Shown here piece by piece: positions 13,374 to 22,063 of a DNA stretch of 28,300 bases. The position numbers were made by a program, and so were the translations under genes. The first letter of the stretch is position 1. Each line of letters begins with the position of its first letter. Where the stretch lies: positions 1 through 28,300 of the IMG/VR virus record IMGVR_UViG_3300032676_000829; one strand, given 5' to 3'. The notes beneath the pieces are model-generated. The model saw only the letters and a program-made list of their open reading frames with translations, did not search any database and was not told the DNA's origin. The stretch is from a virus.

Positions 13374-14417
13374 TTAGGGTAAGGTTTTTAAATAAGTGTT
13401 ATGATAGTTTTCCAACATGAACATCCAGTATGGATCTATCGCACTAAAACTACTTATTTGTTTTTGCTTGTGTTTAGCATAATGAGTTTCACCGAAAACA
13501 TCAGACAATATACTACGCATCTGCCAACGATGTGTGTTTGGATCGCCTTTAACTAGGGTAAAAGGTTCATTTGTACTAACTGCCCAAGTTTGAAAATCAT
13601 CTGTGCTGAAAAATCCTAGTATATTTTCAGCAACTTCTTTTGTCAACTGTGTACGATGTTCGTACAAAGCTGTGTACCAATCCAAATTAAAAATACAAAG
13701 CCATCGTAAATCTGCTACAGTTTCTATTGGACGTGGGCTAGATTTAATAACAGGATCTAAAAATTCTAATAATTCTGGATTGATATTGGTCTTGTAATCT
13801 TCGTAGATAGTTTCCGCAGTCCCCAATGTATGATGGAACATGGCAGTATTGCCATTGGCAAAGAAATCATCAGTGGGTCCAAATAATTGATTACCGCACA
13901 TGCCGCTGACATACACACCGTCGAATTCTTTAAAATTATATTCGTTTCGTGCGGCTACTTTGATATTATATTTAAATTCTTTACTAATCCTACGATCAAA
14001 CAAATCGCCTGATTCTATAACGCTATTGTATGTTCCGTAGACTCTAACTTGATCTGCATCTTTGGCATATTTTTGTAACATGAATAATATAAATGTACTG
14101 TCAATGCCGCCACTCCACATGACATTGATTGGTACATCTAAATCTATTAATTCTTTAGCACGTTGTTCTGCTACTTCAAAAAAACTACGATTGTAATTGG
14201 GCTGTCTTGGTGGGATAGGATGAAGCCCTTTACTCATTTTTAAATAATGAGGAAGAGCTCCAGTTCTGTCATAGATTACGTTGTGTCTATTTAAACCAAA
14301 TCGTTCGTAGTTATCGATTAGTTCATCAGTTTTGTCGTAGGAAAAGAAAATTTCTAAATCGCTAGGACACTTTTTTAAGATAGTAGAGACGGCATGTACA
14401 TTATAATACAGTATCAT
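13374..14417 (-). CDS. PP-loop ATP pyrophosphatase, asparagine-synthase-like
   Basis: A 347-residue protein with the PP-loop SGGIDST at 102-108 preceded by hydrophobic VPINVMW. The C-terminal KHKQKQISSF and DPYWMFML are reminiscent of the synthase domain of asparagine synthetase. There is no N-terminal glutaminase domain with Cys2, so ammonia or another amine donor must be used, or the protein adenylates something else. Stand-alone proteins of this kind occur in T4-like cyanophages with unknown substrate. It lies eight bases after the DctP-like gene and nine before iscU. Amide-forming or sulfur-transfer chemistry both remain possible. Confidence 0.75.
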   Translation of the reverse strand: MILYYNVHAVSTILKKCPSDLEIFFSYDKTDELIDNYERFGLNRHNVIYDRTGALPHYLKMSKGLHPIPPRQPNYNRSFFEVAEQRAKELIDLDVPINVMWSGGIDSTFILFMLQKYAKDADQVRVYGTYNSVIESGDLFDRRISKEFKYNIKVAARNEYNFKEFDGVYVSGMCGNQLFGPTDDFFANGNTAMFHHTLGTAETIYEDYKTNINPELLEFLDPVIKSSPRPIETVADLRWLCIFNLDWYTALYEHRTQLTKEVAENILGFFSTDDFQTWAVSTNEPFTLVKGDPNTHRWQMRSILSDVFGETHYAKHKQKQISSFSAIDPYWMFMLENYHNTYLKTLP

Positions 14418-14425
14418 CTATATCC

Positions 14426-15370
14426 TTATTGTGTTTTAATTTGATCTACTAATCCAGAAGTAAAATAGTCAGCAAACTTTGTATAAACAATTTGTGTAGC
14501 ATCTGCGAAACGTTGTTGTTCTTCAGACGACATACGAATAACTTCGATACCATCTGCTTCGGCACGGAGTTGTGTTTGAATTACATCATCGATACTGATA
14601 GTACGTTCGTAACGTGCGGCAACTTGTGCTGATTCACTTACGATTGTTTGTAATTCTGGGGTTAGTGTATTCCAGAAGTCAGTACCAACTAGAATGCTTG
14701 TTAGAAACAAACTGTGTTCTGTATGATTAATATAGTTGCTTACTTTAGCTTGATTCAATGCATAGATACGTGGATAAGTACTTTCCCCGATGGTAACGTT
14801 AGCCTTACCTAAATTTTCAGTAAGTTCTTCCAATTCCATTGGAACTACATCAGCACCTAATGTCTTGAATGTTTCGATAGCAACTGGACTGAAACTTGTA
14901 CGTAGCTTAACACCACGTAAGTCTTCAATTCGACTAACTGCTTCGTTTCCTGGGATAATACGGAAACCACCTGAATATGTAAATGCTAGACCTTTAATCT
15001 TTTTAGATTCTTGCAAACTGTCTAACAACTGTTTACCAACTGCACCTTCGAACACACGACTAGCATGGTCGTGGTCTTTAAATAAGAATGGCAAATCTAA
15101 TGCAAAGAAATCTTTGTTGATTTTACCTAGTGTAATTGTGTATGTCTGACTCATTTCGATAGCACCGCTATCTAATAAATCTACTAGACTATGTTTATCA
15201 ACTACTACACCGTTATTATATTTCTCTGAGTATTCGCTCATAGTCATAACTTCGATGTCTAGTTGCTCAGGAGCACGAGCATTTACTTCTGCGGCAAATA
15301 CTTTAGCGGCACGAAGAAACAATTCAATTGGTTCATGTGCTAATACCCATTTTACGTGCTTTTTATTCAT
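14426..15370 (-). CDS. dctP-like: TRAP-transporter solute-binding protein, DctP family, without signal peptide
   Basis: I start at ATG 15368-15370 (MNKKHVKWVLAHEP), since the codons above it overlap the previous gene. The 314 residues cover the whole DctP fold: YSEKYNNG, FALDLPFLFKDHDHASRVF, the ligand-gating Arg region SRIEDLRGVKLRT, VPMELEEL, and VGTDFWNTLTPELQ. DctP proteins normally carry an N-terminal signal peptide and work in the periplasm. Here the first beta-strand begins at about residue 6 and no hydrophobic leader exists, so the protein should stay in the cytoplasm or the virion. Its role is unknown: a ligand sink, sensor, or structural reuse. No TRAP membrane subunits are in the window. 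Confidence 0.88.
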   Translation of the reverse strand: MNKKHVKWVLAHEPIELFLRAAKVFAAEVNARAPEQLDIEVMTMSEYSEKYNNGVVVDKHSLVDLLDSGAIEMSQTYTITLGKINKDFFALDLPFLFKDHDHASRVFEGAVGKQLLDSLQESKKIKGLAFTYSGGFRIIPGNEAVSRIEDLRGVKLRTSFSPVAIETFKTLGADVVPMELEELTENLGKANVTIGESTYPRIYALNQAKVSNYINHTEHSLFLTSILVGTDFWNTLTPELQTIVSESAQVAARYERTISIDDVIQTQLRAEADGIEVIRMSSEEQQRFADATQIVYTKFADYFTSGLVDQIKTQ

Positions 15371-15647
15371 ATTTAAAACTCCAAGTTTCCGATTGTGTTC
15401 TAGCGTCAACTACACGCTTTATTACATGTGCTTTTTTAGCTATGAGTTCTCTAATAACTTCTTCGCTAGGTAGCTTATCATTATTTATCAACTTAGAAAC
15501 TGGTATTAGCAAACTTCTATGCCCGTATTCTTTTACATTTGAATTATAAAAGAAATAGTCTTTTATTGAAAATAAGTTGTTCAACGGGCCTTTAACTGGA
15601 AATTCGTTTATTTCAAGTATGTATTCATTGAGAAAGGCTTGGGTCAT
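15363..15647 (-). CDS. Uncharacterised small protein
   Basis: A 94-residue protein overlapping the DctP-like start by eight bases and the preceding membrane-protein gene by 23. The sequence contains IKDYFFYNSNVKEYGHRSLLIPVSKLI and then a basic helix (EEVIRELIAKKAHVIKRVVDAR). I recognise no family. Translational overlap on both sides is the main support. Confidence 0.65.
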   Translation of the reverse strand: MTQAFLNEYILEINEFPVKGPLNNLFSIKDYFFYNSNVKEYGHRSLLIPVSKLINNDKLPSEEVIRELIAKKAHVIKRVVDARTQSETWSFKYE

Positions 15648-15858
15648 TTACTTGTCTCCCTGTATCTATAAGATTCCACGCTCTTTCGTGGAAATAATAC
15701 AATACACTATTAACTACTAGAGCAAAACTAACAACGCCCAGTCCGACCCAAGGATTTCCACTGGCAAGCCATCCGCCAAAGAAATTAGTAATTGTTACTA
15801 GAATTCTCCAGGTAACCACTTTGCCCAAACTACGCATGGCTTTTTCATAAAACTTCAT
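15625..15858 (-). CDS. DUF2061-family membrane protein
   Basis: Starting at the ATG that forms TAATG with the preceding stop (MKFYEKAMRSLGKVVTWRIL), the product has 77 residues. The RSLGKVVTWRILVTITNFFGGW opening, a second hydrophobic helix (VGLGVVSFALVVNSVLYYF) and the HERAWN ending match the DUF2061 pattern. Two transmembrane helices are expected. The function of the family is unknown. Similar proteins occur in marine phages and bacteria. Confidence 0.8.
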   Translation of the reverse strand: MKFYEKAMRSLGKVVTWRILVTITNFFGGWLASGNPWVGLGVVSFALVVNSVLYYFHERAWNLIDTGRQVNDPSLSQ

Positions 15859-16163
15859 TAGTTGGGTACCAATACTGTTCTGTAACAATTACAACTGGCA
15901 TCTAAAATAGCTTCCCAATGATAACCTGCTGGCTGTGGATATGTTGGAGCGGCTGGAGGAGGATAAACAGGCTGTGGTTGAACTATAACTACATCAGGCT
16001 GTCTAGGACGAGCTAGTTCATATCCAATAACGCCTCCTATAACACTAGGTACTACCCATCCATATCCTGGACGATAAACATAATGTCCTCCGCCGTGATG
16101 CCACTGAGCATTTGCTGTTCCTACAACTGCAAATAAAAATAACGCTATGATAATTTTTTTCAT
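15858..16163 (-). CDS. Small secreted, Pro/Gly/Tyr-rich protein
   Basis: The ATG at 16161-16163 follows AAGGACA and opens a clear signal peptide (MKKIIIALFLFAVVGTANA, cleavage before QWHHGGG). The 101-residue precursor then has a His/Gly/Tyr-rich segment, a short hydrophobic stretch (VVPSVIGGVIGYELA), a Pro-rich linker (VQPQPVYPPPAAPTYPQP) and ends near two cysteines (ASCNCYRTVLVP). It should enter the periplasm. It resembles small bacterial periplasmic proteins of unknown function and may have come from a host. Confidence 0.78.
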   Translation of the reverse strand: MKKIIIALFLFAVVGTANAQWHHGGGHYVYRPGYGWVVPSVIGGVIGYELARPRQPDVVIVQPQPVYPPPAAPTYPQPAGYHWEAILDASCNCYRTVLVPN

Positions 16164-16164
16164 T

Positions 16165-17226
16165 TTATTGTCCTTCATTGATAGTTGCACAAACTGAGTA
16201 ACTTATTCTAAGCACAGGAATTGCAAGGCTTAATCCAAATAAACTAAGAATAGCATCGATTGCTTTTATAAATTCTGCTAAAATTCCTGCTAAAAAATTA
16301 GCAATGAATAATTTCATATCAGCTAATAGCTGGTTAATATCTTTCCAAGGAAAATCTACATGTGGATTCAACGGAAACAGCCAATCAAATGGTTTTCCTA
16401 TTATAGGCAATCTAAAATTTTTAACATAGTTAATAAGATCCTCTGCGGTTACAACTGTTTTATTTAAAGCCGCTTTACATGCCGCAATTAGGGCATCCAA
16501 TATTTCCTGGACTGTTGGACCACCAGTTTCAAACAAAAACAATACTTCTTCTAATATTGCGTTGACAGCAGAATTCCAAATAGTAGACCAAGTAAATGGA
16601 GGACTAGGTTGTTCTGTAATATAATCATACGCTGTCAGGCCTAGTTTGATTGCATCCAGAATACTTTTTATTTTTTGAATTAAAGAACCCCACAGACTCA
16701 CTAGAATATTTTTACAAATAGTAGGAATATCAACAGGAGGAGAATCAACTCCACTAAATGGTTGAAATGGTATGCCCAATAAATTTAAAAGATGTTTTAG
16801 ATCGTCTATAGCTGTGTTATATAAATTTGTAACAGATACTATTAACTTTTCATATAAATCATCACTAAACAAATCACTCACTGTTAAATTTAAAACTGGC
16901 AATGATAAATCAACATTTAATAAACTGCCAACAACTGCTTCTAATGCTTTGAGCAATGCATTTAATAATTTCCAAATAGGTTCTAAATAACTTTTCATGC
17001 AGTAGTTATAAAGACGAGAAATTGCTTCTTTGATATCAGCGTATGTATCAAACACCCCTGACGATTTACAACTCATACCTAAAAACTCAAAACTGATACC
17101 TGTTACAGTATATTTTGGATCGTTAGGCAAACTACCATAGACTGTGTCAAACATGCCTTGCATTGTGAAGGCTTTGTTTAAGTCTATAGTAGTAGTTGCA
17201 GGAAGTGATACAACGTTAAGCGTCAT
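16165..17226 (-). CDS. Hydrophobic, helix-rich protein, probable virion component
   Basis: A 353-residue protein of unknown family. The first 60 residues are beta-like (TVTGISFEFLGMSC). The rest is a chain of amphipathic and hydrophobic helices separated by Pro-rich turns (LLNALLKALEAVVGSLLNV, SLIQKIKSILDAI, FIANFLAGILAEFIKAIDAILSLFG). It is too evenly amphipathic for a plain transporter, and it has no signal peptide. It lies between the secreted protein and the histone-like gene. A virion role is plausible from length and composition only. Confidence 0.65.
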   Translation of the reverse strand: MTLNVVSLPATTTIDLNKAFTMQGMFDTVYGSLPNDPKYTVTGISFEFLGMSCKSSGVFDTYADIKEAISRLYNYCMKSYLEPIWKLLNALLKALEAVVGSLLNVDLSLPVLNLTVSDLFSDDLYEKLIVSVTNLYNTAIDDLKHLLNLLGIPFQPFSGVDSPPVDIPTICKNILVSLWGSLIQKIKSILDAIKLGLTAYDYITEQPSPPFTWSTIWNSAVNAILEEVLFLFETGGPTVQEILDALIAACKAALNKTVVTAEDLINYVKNFRLPIIGKPFDWLFPLNPHVDFPWKDINQLLADMKLFIANFLAGILAEFIKAIDAILSLFGLSLAIPVLRISYSVCATINEGQ

Positions 17227-17229
17227 TTA

Positions 17230-17418
17230 TTATTTGGCTTCTTTACGAGCATTCTTAACTGCTGTTACATCGTTACGTGTATCTTTACATAGTTTGGCTA
17301 ACTCTTGCAAGTGCTTACGAACACGAGTGCCTGCGGCGTTTACACCTTTGTCGTAGAACTTTTCAAAGTCGCCTTCCATTGCTTCTACTAATGCTGTGAA
17401 TTCTTGATATTTTGACAT
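17230..17418 (-). CDS. Histone H1-like DNA-binding protein (Hc1 family)
   Basis: A 62-residue protein resembling the Hc1/histone H1-like family: MSKYQEFTALVEAMEGDFEKFYDKG, then AAGTRVRKHLQELAKLCKD, and a basic end. The motif KAAGTRxRK is the recognisable core, here with V-N-A-AGTRVRK. Members are known in Chlamydia, other bacteria and marine phages. It probably coats or compacts DNA. The Shine-Dalgarno AAGGAG lies six bases upstream. Confidence 0.8.
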   Translation of the reverse strand: MSKYQEFTALVEAMEGDFEKFYDKGVNAAGTRVRKHLQELAKLCKDTRNDVTAVKNARKEAK

Positions 17419-17427
17419 GTATTCTCC

Positions 17428-17718
17428 TTAAGCTAATTTAATGCCGGTTGTTTGTTCTGTATAACGATCTGCGGCGTCCTTGATTGTTGGAGCTAATACC
17501 ATTATACTATTTTTATTGATGGTGATTTCTGCATCTGGATCTGTAGTGAATAAAAATGGTACTAGACCAATTCCATCTTTAGTTGCTGTCAAGCACAAAG
17601 GCTTGCTAACTTTAACACCTAACGGACCGTCTTCTATTAGTTTGGCAACAATCTCTTCACCTGCTGTGGTTTTGATTGTTACAACTTCTCCTTGTGCGAT
17701 ACCTTTATTGATTAACAT
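17428..17718 (-). CDS. Small beta-rich protein, Sm/Hfq-like
   Basis: A 96-residue protein. GEVVTIKTTAGEEIVAKLIE at 11-30 matches an Sm1-like strand-turn-strand pattern (VTIKxxxGxEIxxKL), and ITINKNSIMVLAPT near residue 70 could be the Sm2 strand. Related small proteins are, as I recall, common in T4-like marine phages as hypotheticals. RNA binding is possible but no experimental family is identified. Confidence 0.65.
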   Translation of the reverse strand: MLINKGIAQGEVVTIKTTAGEEIVAKLIEDGPLGVKVSKPLCLTATKDGIGLVPFLFTTDPDAEITINKNSIMVLAPTIKDAADRYTEQTTGIKLA

Positions 17719-17719
17719 A

Positions 17720-17950
17720 TTAGACCTTTTCGAAATGTTTCTTGAGTTCTGTGAACCCGCCTATTAATTTATCGTCTAAAAATATTTGTGGAACAGTTCT
17801 GGCATTGGGTACTGCTTCTAGTAACTGTTCACGTGTATAATCTTTGTTGATATTTCTTTCTTCAAATTCTATGCCTTTCATTTTGAGCAAGTTTTTAGCT
17901 TGATCACAAAATGGGCAGGCGTTTTTGCTCCATACTATCGCTTTTGACAT
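17720..17950 (-). CDS. grx: Glutaredoxin
   Basis: The start at ATG 17948-17950 follows AAAAAGGAAAG and gives 76 residues. The active site is C12-P-F-C15, the cis-Pro loop is ARTVPQIF and the glutathione site ends in GGFTEL. It reduces ribonucleotide reductase or protein-glutathione mixed disulfides, as the T4 NrdC protein does. It lies 19 bases after nrdB, completing an nrdA-aldolase-nrdB-grx run. A longer reading frame upstream only overlaps nrdB and lacks a ribosome site. Confidence 0.95.
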   Translation of the reverse strand: MSKAIVWSKNACPFCDQAKNLLKMKGIEFEERNINKDYTREQLLEAVPNARTVPQIFLDDKLIGGFTELKKHFEKV

Positions 17951-17969
17951 ATTTCTTTCCTTTTTACTA

Positions 17970-19070
17970 TTATAATGCAGGCAAGGCATCATAGTCAATG
18001 CCTTCTGACATGACTCCAATTACATAATTGGTTGATTCTGATTCTTGTAATGCAGTTTGTTTACTGCTTGTGTTGACATGTTTATTGAACCAAGGAATTG
18101 GTGTAGTTCTTGGTGCGGCTTGTTGATATTTGATACCAATATCTTTCAATGCTGAAACTGCTGTGTAATCCACAAAGTCTTTTAGAATGTTTGCGTTAAG
18201 TCCAATCACTGGGCCTTTACTAAACAAATAGTCTGCCCATTGTTTTTCTTCACGTATAACGTCCAGGTATAAGTTATAAACTTCAGCTTCACATTCCAGT
18301 TTAGCTTCAGCAAATCTTGAATCTTCTTTGACCACTTGATTGATCAAATAGGCTGTCCAACCTTTGTGTAGCAATTCGTCCTGTAGAATCAAACTGATAA
18401 TGTTGCCGTTACCAATAAATATCTTGTTTTCTACCATAGCGAGAGAAGTAGCAAATGACACCATGAATCGGAAGGCTTCGAGGGCGTAACTAGCATTAAG
18501 AGCCAACCAAATGGCCTTGATATGTGTTTGTTCATTGATCTTTTCTCCGGATTCTTTACGGCAGTTGATAACGTGTAGAGCATCATAGTAGTTGCCTACA
18601 CTGGATGCCATGCTTACAATCTCTTCTGTATCATGGATAGTGTTGAACACATCTTTGGGCACATTATAGATGTTACGGATTATGTGACTGTAGCTCTTGC
18701 TGTGGATGTTGGTTTCAAAGAAACCCCAGTTGTACATGAGAGCTTCAACTTCGGGCAAGGAACACACTGGAGTAAAAACTTGTGTGGGCCCTCGACCTTG
18801 AAGACTATCAAGTGCTGTTTGGCGTAATAGATTTGAGGTAAAGATATGTTTAACTGCATCGCTTGCGTCCTTAAAGTCATTTGCGTCTTTGGTAAGACTA
18901 ATCTCTTCAGGTTGCCAGAAGAAGCCTCGGGCTGTCGCTTCAAAGTCTGCAATCTTCTTGTATTTAACTTCTTCGAATCGTTGAATAGTAACTGGGCCTG
19001 CTGGATCCAGAAACATTTTACGACTCAAATAGTCTGTTTTTGTTTTTAAATTATATTGTTCTTTGCTCAT
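17970..19070 (-). CDS. nrdB: Ribonucleotide reductase class I small subunit
   Basis: The ATG at 19068-19070 overlaps the aldolase stop (ATGA) and gives 366 residues. Iron ligands align with E. coli R2: D88 in ALDSLQGR, E119 in FFETNIH, H123, then the later Glu of EAFRF and the DELLH pair. The radical Tyr is Y127 in HSKSY. Between E119 and H123 there are three residues rather than the two in E. coli (ETNIH against ETIH). The C-terminal tail ends DYDALPAL, used to dock to NrdA. It generates the tyrosyl radical for dNTP synthesis. Confidence 0.96.
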   Translation of the reverse strand: MSKEQYNLKTKTDYLSRKMFLDPAGPVTIQRFEEVKYKKIADFEATARGFFWQPEEISLTKDANDFKDASDAVKHIFTSNLLRQTALDSLQGRGPTQVFTPVCSLPEVEALMYNWGFFETNIHSKSYSHIIRNIYNVPKDVFNTIHDTEEIVSMASSVGNYYDALHVINCRKESGEKINEQTHIKAIWLALNASYALEAFRFMVSFATSLAMVENKIFIGNGNIISLILQDELLHKGWTAYLINQVVKEDSRFAEAKLECEAEVYNLYLDVIREEKQWADYLFSKGPVIGLNANILKDFVDYTAVSALKDIGIKYQQAAPRTTPIPWFNKHVNTSSKQTALQESESTNYVIGVMSEGIDYDALPAL

Positions 19071-19717
19071 TGATATTTCCCTGATGCAAGCACTATCTTG
19101 CAAATATGTTCTAATCGTTCAATATGCTCGTAGGCACGCCATGGGCTAGTATCAATAGCAACTACTCCATGACCTTTAATCCCTACGATATCATATTTTA
19201 TATTGCCTTGTCCATCTAACCCTAATTTGTCAAAACATTGATCAGCAAGTTCTTGACTGATAGGAGGAACATCAGGTACATTAGGTGCTACCTTAGTATA
19301 ACGACTAAGTTCTGGAAATGCATCGCTAATAGTACTAAGATCGATCCCGGCGTGCATTGCGGCAATACAGTAGGTAGGATGCACATGAACAATAACTCTA
19401 ACATTATTACTATGTTGTCCCATTTCTTTTTGTAGACCAAAGTGTAGAGGAATTTCTCCACTAGGTTTGAGAGCCGAGCTGATATCAGTGTATTCAATCT
19501 CTTGCCAATTGTAGCTGTTTGAACCAAAGCCGTTATCCCACTTGCCAATTTGTATTTTCTTAAATTGGTCTGGTTGTAGTGTTTGCTTACGCACACCACT
19601 TGGGGTGATATAAAAATGGTCACGACCGTGATGTCGTATGCTTACATTACCATCGCGACTGGTGATCCAATTTCGTTTATAGGCTTCTTGCAATACGTTA
19701 CAGATAGTTTCTAACAT
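19067..19717 (-). CDS. Class II aldolase / adducin-family protein
   Basis: A 216-residue zinc-dependent class II aldolase of the FucA/AraD/MtnB type. GNVSIR at 23-28 binds phosphate, E88 (SGEIPLH) is the likely catalytic acid/base, and H111/H113 (HVHP) with the later His of KGHGVVAI would hold zinc. Family members cleave L-fuculose phosphate, epimerise ribulose phosphate or dehydrate methylthioribulose phosphate; the sequence does not decide. It overlaps nrdA by one base and nrdB by four, so it is translated as part of the reductase operon. A link to pentose or nucleoside salvage is inferred from position. Confidence 0.88.
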   Translation of the reverse strand: MLETICNVLQEAYKRNWITSRDGNVSIRHHGRDHFYITPSGVRKQTLQPDQFKKIQIGKWDNGFGSNSYNWQEIEYTDISSALKPSGEIPLHFGLQKEMGQHSNNVRVIVHVHPTYCIAAMHAGIDLSTISDAFPELSRYTKVAPNVPDVPPISQELADQCFDKLGLDGQGNIKYDIVGIKGHGVVAIDTSPWRAYEHIERLEHICKIVLASGKYQ

Positions 19718-22038
19718 TATAGTTTACATGCCTCGCAATCATCTTCTAGTTCTTGTTCAACATAAGTTTGTGCAACTGCAACTACTTCGTCTACAGCTTT
19801 GCTACCTGCTTTGTTGATCAAACTATAGTAGAAAGTTTTCAATCCCCACGCTTGAGCTTGCATTAGATTCTTAGCAATTAATGTAGTAGGAACTTTACGA
19901 TCCGCAAAGTGTGCAGGATTGTAGAAAGTGTTTGTGCTAATTGATTGATCTACATAGGCCGCTAGTACAGCCGCTGTCTTCAAATAGCCATCACAATCTT
20001 TTTGTTCCCACATCATTTGATACTTGTTTTTAAGTTTATGATATTCAGGAACCACTTGTGTAAACGATCCTGCTTTTGATTCTTTAGTACTGATCAAACT
20101 CATGGGTAACTCAATTCCATTAGTGCTGTTTATAACAACACTACTGCTTTCGACTGGGGCAATGGCCATTAAGGTTGCATTGCGAACACCATACTGTTTC
20201 ATATTAACTCGTAGGGTTTCCCAATCAAGTTCTGGAGTAAAATTTGCTAGTTCATTAGCACCCTCTGCTCGTAATTCCCAAGGGAATATGCCTTGACCAT
20301 AACGTGTTTTATCACTGTGTGTACAAGCACCACGTTCTTTAGCCAACTCAACAGTGGCTTCTGTCAAGTAATAGGCTTGATGCTCCATCCAACTTTTAAC
20401 ATCTTGTAGAGCATCTTTCTCTCCATACTTCAATCCACGTTTGGCATGCCAGTAGGCAAGGTTAGTAACACCAATTCCCAATGGCTGTATCTCATCGTTA
20501 CTTAATTTACTCTGAATTGATAAAAAGTCTTGATAGTCTAAAATGTTACATAGACTGCGTTGTAGAATACGACAAGCACGACGCATGTCTTCTGGATTAC
20601 GGAAAGCTCCCCAGTTGATACTACCAAGAGTACACAAAGCAATTCGACCATCCACGTCATCAAGACGTTTAAAAGATTTAGTAGGTAATAGGATTTCACA
20701 ACATAAATTACTTTGATAGATGGTATGATACTCAGGATCAAACGGACCCTGGTTCTGCACGTTATCAATAAACACCAAGTAGATCCGTCCTGTATCAGTA
20801 CGTTCTTTTAATATACCACTCTTGAATACCTCTTCAGCACTCATTGTTTTTTTACGCAAGTCTTTACGTTTCTCATACTTAATATATAGTTCTTCAAACA
20901 AGGCAGTATTCTTGTAGAAAGCCTCGTACAAGTCTGGAACTTCATTGGGATCGAAGAATGTAATCATTTCCTTATTCTTAAAGCGGCGCCAAAAGAATTT
21001 AGAAAGTACAACTCCATAGTCCATATGGCGGACACGAGTTTCTTCCGTTCCTTGATTATTTTTAAGCACAATAAGATCATCAAACTGATGATGCCAAATG
21101 GGATAAAAGACTGTAGCACTTGCATTTCGAATGCCTCCTTGTGAACAACTACGTAAATCACCAAACCACTTTTTGAGGAATGGTATCATACCAGTATGCA
21201 TGATTTCGCCACCGCGAATTGGGGAGCCCAATGGGCGTAGTCGACCGATTTCCAATCCAATCCCCGCACGTTTACTGGCATACTTGGCCATCATTTCGCC
21301 TGAAGCAAAAATTGAGTCAAGATCGTCGTCTGAGCGGATAAGCACACAACTGCTAAACTGTTTAGTGGGAGTGCCGAGACCAGCGAGCACAGGAGTAGCC
21401 AAAGTAAACAAACCATCACTAGCCGCATTGTAGTATTCCTTTATGTAACGCATTCTTGCATTGTTTGGCTCTTCTTTGTGAAAGACAGTAGCCGCCGCGA
21501 TAATATATCTAATTTGTGGTGTTTCATAAATTTCTTTTGTTGCACGATTACGTACTAGATATTTTTCAATCAACTGTTCGATAGCGGCATATCCATACTG
21601 CTCGTCTTTTTCATGGTCGAGCATATCGTTCATACGATTCCAATCGTCTTCGGTATACCACTCTAATAATTCCGGAGTGTACAAACCGATTTCAACGTTT
21701 CGCTTTACGATAGAATATAAATGTGGAACTTCATAATTACCATAGACATCTTTACGCAACATTGATAAACGTTGTTTACCTGCTACGTACTGATAATTCG
21801 TATGTCCTACATCTGGATTATTTTCTACGTCAATCAAATCTACGATTGCTCGTAAGGTGATGTTGTCAATTTCATTAGTAGTAATGCCGTCGTAGAAGTG
21901 TGGCTGACTTTTAATTTCAATCATTGACTGACTGACATCAGCAATACCTTTACAGACTTTCGCTACTTGAGCTTGCCACTTTTCAATCATTAGTGGCTCT
22001 TTACTTCCGTCTCTTTTTGTTACTATTATTTTGCTCAT
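19717..22038 (-). CDS. nrdA: Ribonucleotide reductase class I large subunit
   Basis: A 773-residue NrdA. An N-terminal ATP cone (IVTKRDGSKEPLMIEKW) gives allosteric on/off control. The catalytic domain has the first redox Cys in FSSCVLIRSDD, N-L-C-C-E in SNLCCEILLPT for the thiyl radical, the partner Cys in IALCTLGSINWG, the radical-transfer pair in KTFYYSLIN, and PVESSSVVINSTNGIE. The tail ends CEACKL, the mobile Cys pair reduced by thioredoxin or glutaredoxin. It reduces all four NDPs. An AATAAATA box precedes it. Confidence 0.97.
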   Translation of the reverse strand: MSKIIVTKRDGSKEPLMIEKWQAQVAKVCKGIADVSQSMIEIKSQPHFYDGITTNEIDNITLRAIVDLIDVENNPDVGHTNYQYVAGKQRLSMLRKDVYGNYEVPHLYSIVKRNVEIGLYTPELLEWYTEDDWNRMNDMLDHEKDEQYGYAAIEQLIEKYLVRNRATKEIYETPQIRYIIAAATVFHKEEPNNARMRYIKEYYNAASDGLFTLATPVLAGLGTPTKQFSSCVLIRSDDDLDSIFASGEMMAKYASKRAGIGLEIGRLRPLGSPIRGGEIMHTGMIPFLKKWFGDLRSCSQGGIRNASATVFYPIWHHQFDDLIVLKNNQGTEETRVRHMDYGVVLSKFFWRRFKNKEMITFFDPNEVPDLYEAFYKNTALFEELYIKYEKRKDLRKKTMSAEEVFKSGILKERTDTGRIYLVFIDNVQNQGPFDPEYHTIYQSNLCCEILLPTKSFKRLDDVDGRIALCTLGSINWGAFRNPEDMRRACRILQRSLCNILDYQDFLSIQSKLSNDEIQPLGIGVTNLAYWHAKRGLKYGEKDALQDVKSWMEHQAYYLTEATVELAKERGACTHSDKTRYGQGIFPWELRAEGANELANFTPELDWETLRVNMKQYGVRNATLMAIAPVESSSVVINSTNGIELPMSLISTKESKAGSFTQVVPEYHKLKNKYQMMWEQKDCDGYLKTAAVLAAYVDQSISTNTFYNPAHFADRKVPTTLIAKNLMQAQAWGLKTFYYSLINKAGSKAVDEVVAVAQTYVEQELEDDCEACKL

Positions 22039-22063
22039 TGTCCGTTACTTTTCTCTTAGGCAG

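Noticed and set aside
13618-13646. TTGACA-17-TATACT inside the PP-loop gene
   Set aside because: It falls within coding sequence (LTKEVAENIL) on the gene's own strand with no downstream gene start nearby.
15482-15489. GATAAATA inside the 94-residue gene
   Set aside because: It is 110 bases from the next start and internal to a coding frame; likely chance in AT-rich DNA.
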